38,236 bases of DNA from Flavobacteriaceae bacterium. GTDB lineage: Bacteria; Bacteroidota; Bacteroidia; Flavobacteriales; Flavobacteriaceae. Below are positions 34,497 to 38,236 of this stretch, in pieces. Position numbers and translations under genes: made by a program. The notes under the pieces are model-generated. The model was not told where the DNA came from, made no database searches, and saw only the letters and a list, made by a program, of their open reading frames with translations. Location of the stretch: assembly GCA_002698745.1 (NCBI GenBank), contig PAAD01000014.1, forward strand, positions 1 through 38,236. The letters are read 5' to 3'. Every line of letters starts with the position of its first letter. Position 1 is the stretch's first letter.

Positions 34497-35546
34497 TTAT
34501 AGAATAAGCATTGCATCACCGTAAGAATAAAAGCGATATTTAAGACTTATGGCTTCATCATAAGCTTTTTTGATAAAATCGTGTCCTGCAAACGCAGAAA
34601 CCATCATCAACAAAGTAGATTTTGGTAAGTGAAAGTTGGTAACCATGGCATCCCCAATTTTAAAGTCATAGGGAGGAAATATAAACTTATGTGTCCAACC
34701 TTGATATGGATTCAACGTGCCGCTTGAAGAAACCGAAGTTTCTAATGCGCGCATTGAAGTTGTTCCTATGGCACAAACACGGTTACCGCATGCTTTGGCT
34801 TTGTTTACTATATCAGCTGTATTTGTATCAATTATCAATTCTTCAGAATCCATTTTATGTTTGGAAAGATCTTCAACTTCAACAGGGTTAAATGTGCCCA
34901 AACCAACGTGAAGTGTAAGCTCAGCCAAATCAACACCTTTTATCTCCAAACGCTTCAATACGTGCTTAGAAAAGTGAAGCCCTGCTGTAGGCGCAGCTAC
35001 TGCTCCTTCATGTTTAGCATAAATTGTTTGGTAACGCTCACGATCAAAATCTTCTTCAGGGCGCTTTATGTATTTTGGTAATGGCGTTTGTCCAAGTTCC
35101 TTTAACTTAACGCGGAAATCATCATAGCTTCCGTCGAACAAAAATCGCAGTGTTCTACCACGCGATGTTGTATTGTCAATTACCTCAGCAACCAAGGATT
35201 CATCTGCTCCAAAATAAAGTTTGTTTCCGATACGGATTTTTCTTGCTGGATCAACCAACACATCCCAAAGACGTTGTTCCTTGTTTAACTCTCTTAGTAA
35301 AAATACCTCAATCTTGGCTCCTGTTTTTTCTTTGTTACCCATCAGTCGTGCAGGGAACACCTTGGTATTATTGAGTACCATTACATCGCCTTCATCAAAA
35401 TAGTCAATAATATTCTTGAAGGATTTGTGTTCAATGGTTTGGGTTTCACGATGTAAAACCATGAGTTTTGACTCATCGCGATGTTCAGTTGGGTGTTCGG
35501 CTAATAAGTCTTCCGTAAGATTAAAGTTAAAGTGAGAGAGTTTCAT
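34497..35546 (-). CDS. queA: S-adenosylmethionine:tRNA ribosyltransferase-isomerase QueA
   Basis: Transfers and isomerises the ribosyl group of SAM onto 7-aminomethyl-7-deazaguanine in tRNA, making epoxyqueuosine, the penultimate queuosine step. The 349-aa sequence shows [12 protein letters not shown] at the start, [28 protein letters not shown] and the C-terminal [17 protein letters not shown] and [11 protein letters not shown] blocks. It is followed by rlmN after 6 bp. A candidate promoter lies in the 62-bp gap after aroA. Confidence 0.97.
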   Translation of the reverse strand: MKLSHFNFNLTEDLLAEHPTEHRDESKLMVLHRETQTIEHKSFKNIIDYFDEGDVMVLNNTKVFPARLMGNKEKTGAKIEVFLLRELNKEQRLWDVLVDPARKIRIGNKLYFGADESLVAEVIDNTTSRGRTLRFLFDGSYDDFRVKLKELGQTPLPKYIKRPEEDFDRERYQTIYAKHEGAVAAPTAGLHFSKHVLKRLEIKGVDLAELTLHVGLGTFNPVEVEDLSKHKMDSEELIIDTNTADIVNKAKACGNRVCAIGTTSMRALETSVSSSGTLNPYQGWTHKFIFPPYDFKIGDAMVTNFHLPKSTLLMMVSAFAGHDFIKKAYDEAISLKYRFYSYGDAMLIL

Positions 35547-35566
35547 ATTAATTTTTTCAAGTTACT

Positions 35567-35607
35567 AATATACTGCACCAGCGTAGGGGTTGTCAAGGAT
35601 TTGACAA
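35567..35607 (-). promoter_or_regulatory. hairpin plus candidate promoter between aroA and queA
   Basis: Just after the aroA stop the minus strand reads TTGTCAA-ATCC-TTGACAA, a 7-bp perfect stem with a 4-nt loop and no following T run. The right arm contains TTGACA (35596-35591), followed after 18 bp by TATATT (35572-35567), about 20 bp before the queA ATG. The pair resembles a sigma-70 promoter and also TTG plus a one-mismatch TAnnTTTG. It could be a promoter, a pause site, or both. Confidence 0.4.
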
Positions 35608-35608
35608 A

Positions 35609-36838
35609 TTATTTATCGGAAACGAGGAAAAAACCTAACGAATCAAGATCATCCCAAAAACTTGGATAGGATTTAGTTACTACTTTAGCGTCATTAATTC
35701 CTATTGGAACATTAAGTCCGAGGGGGGCAAAAGCCATGGCCATACGATGGTCGTGATAAGTGTCTATGGCAACATCGGAAACGATATCATCTTTTCTAGC
35801 TTCAAGAAAAAGACTGTCTTTAGTAATCCGGATACTTGCTCCTAATTTAGTCAGCTCGTTTTGCAAAGCTACCAAGCGATCGGTTTCTTTGATTTTTAGA
35901 GTATGTAACCCGGACAAATCACAGGAAATACCTAGGCCATAGCACGTAACTGCTATGGTTTGTGCTAAATCTGGTGCATTAATTAAATCTAGTGCAATAT
36001 GTGATTGCAAGTTTTCGGATTTAGTCAGTTGGAGTTTGTGTCCGTCAAACTTTGCGGTCACGCCCAATTGGGCATAGATATCGACCAATACACTATCGCC
36101 TTGCAGGCTTGCTGGAATATAACTACTGAGGGACACATCTGCTGATTGCGCCAAGGCAACCATACTAAAATGATAGGATGCAGAGCTCCAGTCAGACTCT
36201 ACGGTAAGGGTTTTGGCATCAATATTTTGTTGTGGTAAAATACGAATGCTTTGGTCCGAGAAAGTGGCATCTATACCCACGCGTTGCAAAAGTGCGCAGG
36301 TCATGTTGATATAAGACAAAGAAGTGATTTCGCCTTCCAAAACGATCTTTAATCCGTTGGGTAGCTTGGGAGCAACCAACATTAAGGAGGTAATGTATTG
36401 GCTACTAACATTGGCAGCCAAGGAAACACTAGTTGTGCTTATGGTCTTACCCGAAATACGTAATGGCGGGTAGCCTTCATTTTTTACGTATTCAATCTCT
36501 GCTCCGATGGAACGCAACGCATCCACCAATAATTTGATGGGGCGCTCTTGCATACGCTTCGAGCCGGTGAGTACTTTTTCTATGCCTGGAGTTGTGGCAA
36601 AATATGAAGTCAAAAAACGCATGGTCGTTCCAGCGTGTCCAATATCAATGATCTGGTCTTTGGATGCGAGTCCACGTTGCATGGCTTGGGTATCATCGGA
36701 ATCGGACAGGTTATCCAAGGCCAATATTGGAAATAATGCTTGTAATATCAACAGGCGGTTGGATTCGCTTTTGGAACCCGTTATCCGGCAGTTGCCTTCA
36801 ATTGTTTGTGATGGGTGTGTTAGTCTTATGCTGCTCAT
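35609..36838 (-). CDS. aroA: 3-phosphoshikimate 1-carboxyvinyltransferase (EPSP synthase)
   Basis: Condenses shikimate-3-phosphate with phosphoenolpyruvate in the shikimate pathway. The 409-aa protein has the expected two-domain repeats, with SKSESNRLLILQALF, IGHAGTTMRFLTSYF, KRMQERPIKLLVDAL, NVSSQYITSLML and the C-terminal IKETDRLVAL and YHDHRMAMAFAPLGL. It is slightly shorter than the E. coli enzyme (427 aa), mainly at the termini. Its ATG overlaps the mazG-like stop as ATGA. Confidence 0.95.
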   Translation of the reverse strand: MSSIRLTHPSQTIEGNCRITGSKSESNRLLILQALFPILALDNLSDSDDTQAMQRGLASKDQIIDIGHAGTTMRFLTSYFATTPGIEKVLTGSKRMQERPIKLLVDALRSIGAEIEYVKNEGYPPLRISGKTISTTSVSLAANVSSQYITSLMLVAPKLPNGLKIVLEGEITSLSYINMTCALLQRVGIDATFSDQSIRILPQQNIDAKTLTVESDWSSASYHFSMVALAQSADVSLSSYIPASLQGDSVLVDIYAQLGVTAKFDGHKLQLTKSENLQSHIALDLINAPDLAQTIAVTCYGLGISCDLSGLHTLKIKETDRLVALQNELTKLGASIRITKDSLFLEARKDDIVSDVAIDTYHDHRMAMAFAPLGLNVPIGINDAKVVTKSYPSFWDDLDSLGFFLVSDK

Positions 36839-37164
36839 GAACGTAGCTTAGGATTATTGTGGTGTCGGTCGTGGTCACGAGATGCCTTTAGGTCTAGTTT
36901 TTTGTCAAAAGCTGCTTGCAAATCGGTATCGGTTTGATTGGCAAGACAAAGCAATACAAAAAGCACATCCGCCAATTCTTCACCCAAGTCCTTGCTCTTG
37001 TCGTTTTCCTTTTCAGATTGCTCGCCATATCTGCGTGCAATAATGCGGGCTACTTCCCCTACCTCCTCGGTAAGTTGTGCCATATTGGTCAACTCATTAA
37101 AGTAGCGGATACCGTGTTTTTCAATCCATGCATGAACGGCTTTTTGGGCATCTTGAATATTCAT
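36835..37164 (-). CDS. MazG-like nucleotide pyrophosphohydrolase
   Basis: A 109-aa all-alpha NTP pyrophosphohydrolase of the MazG superfamily. The metal-binding acids are in LTEEVGEVARII (ExxE) and DLGEELADVLFVLLCLA (ExxD). Such single-domain enzymes clean up aberrant or excess (d)NTPs; the exact substrate is unknown. It begins in an ATGA overlap with dtd and ends in one with aroA, so translation is probably coupled. Confidence 0.9.
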   Translation of the reverse strand: MNIQDAQKAVHAWIEKHGIRYFNELTNMAQLTEEVGEVARIIARRYGEQSEKENDKSKDLGEELADVLFVLLCLANQTDTDLQAAFDKKLDLKASRDHDRHHNNPKLRS

Positions 37165-37616
37165 AAGTCTTTGTTTTTTGAGTCAATGATAATTGTCACA
37201 GGACCATCCTTTATCAAATCAATTTGCATATCTGCACCAAAAATACCGCTCTGTACGGGTATTCCCATAAGCTGGGCCGCTTTTTGTATAAATTGTTCAT
37301 AAAGCGGAACAGCAATTTCATGGCCTGCTGCCTGTATGTAAGAAGGCCTGTTGCCTTTTTTGGTTTGCGCATAAAGCGTAAACTGGCTAATTACTAACAA
37401 TTCGCCAGCAACATCTAACACACTGTTGTTCATAACGGCCAATTCATCGTTGAAAATTCGCATATTGATAATTTTATTGAGCAGCCAATCTAGGTCTTCA
37501 TCAGTATCGGAATGAGTGATGCCCAACAGCACCATCAAACCGTGCCCAATGCTTGCCTCATGGGTTTTGTTAGCCGTTACTTTAGCTGACGACACACGTT
37601 GTAGTATAGCTCTCAT
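37161..37616 (-). CDS. dtd: D-aminoacyl-tRNA deacylase
   Basis: Hydrolyses D-amino acids (and mischarged Gly) from tRNA. The family motifs are clear: MRAILQRVSSAKV at the start, the catalytic-pocket SQFTLYA and the Gly-cisPro motif in KDGPVTIIID. The track starts at 37625, but the ATG at 37616 begins the conserved MRAxxQRV and overlaps the rsgA stop as ATGA, so I use it (151 aa). Confidence 0.95.
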   Translation of the reverse strand: MRAILQRVSSAKVTANKTHEASIGHGLMVLLGITHSDTDEDLDWLLNKIINMRIFNDELAVMNNSVLDVAGELLVISQFTLYAQTKKGNRPSYIQAAGHEIAVPLYEQFIQKAAQLMGIPVQSGIFGADMQIDLIKDGPVTIIIDSKNKDL

Positions 37617-38236
37617 GAATCCCAAAAATCAGTTCGATAGTGTTGATCTTCTTCTGCCAGCATTTGCACATAACTCTTGTAACGTGATGCGGCTATTTCA
37701 CCCGATTCAACGGCTGCTTTAACAGCACATTTGGGTTCCTCCAGGTGTAGGCAGTTGTTAAACTTACAAGCGTCTTTTATTGAAAAAAATTCGCGAAAGT
37801 AGTCGCCCATTTCTGCTGCTCCCATATTCACAAGACCAAAGCCACGAATCCCTGGCGTATCCACAATACGAGCATTAAAATCCAAATCGTGCATTTCGGC
37901 AAAGGTTGTGGTATGTTGTCCTTGTTGGTGGTGGGCTGAGATGTCTGCCGTCTTGATGTTTAGTTCTGGTGATAAGGCATTCACCAAGGTCGATTTCCCT
38001 ACTCCACTGTGTCCTGAGAGCATACAGGTTTTGCCCTCCATCATTGTTTTGACAGCTTCCAAATTTATCCTCTTTAAGGCAGAAATCTCCAAACAGGTAT
38101 AGCCAATGTTTTCATACAGCTTTTTGATGCTGCGCATTTGCTCGGTATCGGAAGTACTATAGCTATCCTTTTTGTTAAAGAGCAATACTGTTTTAATTCC
38201 ATAGGCCTCTGCGGTGGCTAAAAACCGATCGATAAA
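37613..38236 (-). CDS. rsgA: ribosome small-subunit GTPase RsgA (5' end outside window)
   Basis: A circularly permuted GTPase that acts in 30S subunit maturation. The frame is open to the window edge, starting FIDRFLATAEAYGI, so the N-terminal OB-fold is missing from view; the track's start at 38185 is an internal TTG. The motif order is G4 (NKKD), G1 (GHSGVGKST), G3 (DTPG), as expected for the permuted fold. The C-terminal zinc motif is CKFNNCLHLEEPKC. It is the first gene in view of the minus-strand run into dtd. Confidence 0.95.
   Translation of the reverse strand, partial: FIDRFLATAEAYGIKTVLLFNKKDSYSTSDTEQMRSIKKLYENIGYTCLEISALKRINLEAVKTMMEGKTCMLSGHSGVGKSTLVNALSPELNIKTADISAHHQQGQHTTTFAEMHDLDFNARIVDTPGIRGFGLVNMGAAEMGDYFREFFSIKDACKFNNCLHLEEPKCAVKAAVESGEIAASRYKSYVQMLAEEDQHYRTDFWDS

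Overview
The window looks like chromosomal DNA of a Bacteroidota bacterium, most likely class Flavobacteriia. Three things support this. Proteins carry type IX secretion (T9SS) C-terminal sorting domains (a 253-aa protein at 9572-10333 and a decayed tail at 7356-7460). The gliding genes gldB and gldC are present. Promoter-like TAnnTTTG boxes replace the usual -10 hexamer. I cannot name a genus. No phage, transposase, CRISPR array or rRNA was seen.

Region 1 (1-10.4 kb) is accessory and deals with glycans. It starts with the last 26 codons of an unidentified gene. Next come a four-domain GH20 beta-N-acetylhexosaminidase and a GH125 alpha-1,6-mannosidase with a twin-arginine leader. A secreted SxxK serine hydrolase lies on the opposite strand, followed by a type I sulfatase with the CGPSR motif. 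The enzyme set suggests exo-degradation of a glycan containing N-acetylhexosamine, alpha-mannose and sulfate; no SusC/SusD pair is in view. After this come kdgK and eda, the last two steps of 2-keto-3-deoxygluconate use. They are bracketed on the same strand by two gene remnants: a frameshifted secreted-protein 5' end (9210-9486) and an orphan T9SS tail (7356-7460). My reading is that kdgK-eda replaced the middle of one T9SS-exported gene. A small T9SS client and a tRNA-Arg(TCG) close the region.

Region 2 (10.5-26.0 kb, minus strand) is an unbroken division and cell wall (dcw) cluster in transcription order: mraZ, rsmH, ftsL, ftsI, murE, mraY, murD, ftsW, murG, murC, ftsQ, ftsA, ftsZ, yqeY. 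Most junctions overlap or nearly abut, implying one coupled transcript. A three-unit, 10-bp-periodic MraZ operator and a TAnnTTTG box lie upstream of mraZ. murF, ddl and ftsB are not in the cluster.

Region 3 (26.2-30.4 kb) has an alpha/beta hydrolase gene with engB (plus), gldB-gldC (minus), nadE (plus) and a LuxR-type response regulator (plus). The regulator's phosphoacceptor Asp is replaced by Glu.

Region 4 (30.4-38.2 kb, minus) is a housekeeping run: rsgA (5' end outside the window), dtd, mazG-like, aroA, queA, rlmN, a polyprenyl diphosphate synthase and dnaG. The dnaG product has lost all four zinc-ribbon ligands. rsgA-dtd-mazG-aroA are joined by three consecutive ATGA stop-start overlaps.

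The most notable points are the gene-replacement scar around kdgK-eda, the Asp-to-Glu receiver, the zinc-less primase and the MraZ operator. I did not find a clearly unprecedented multi-gene system.
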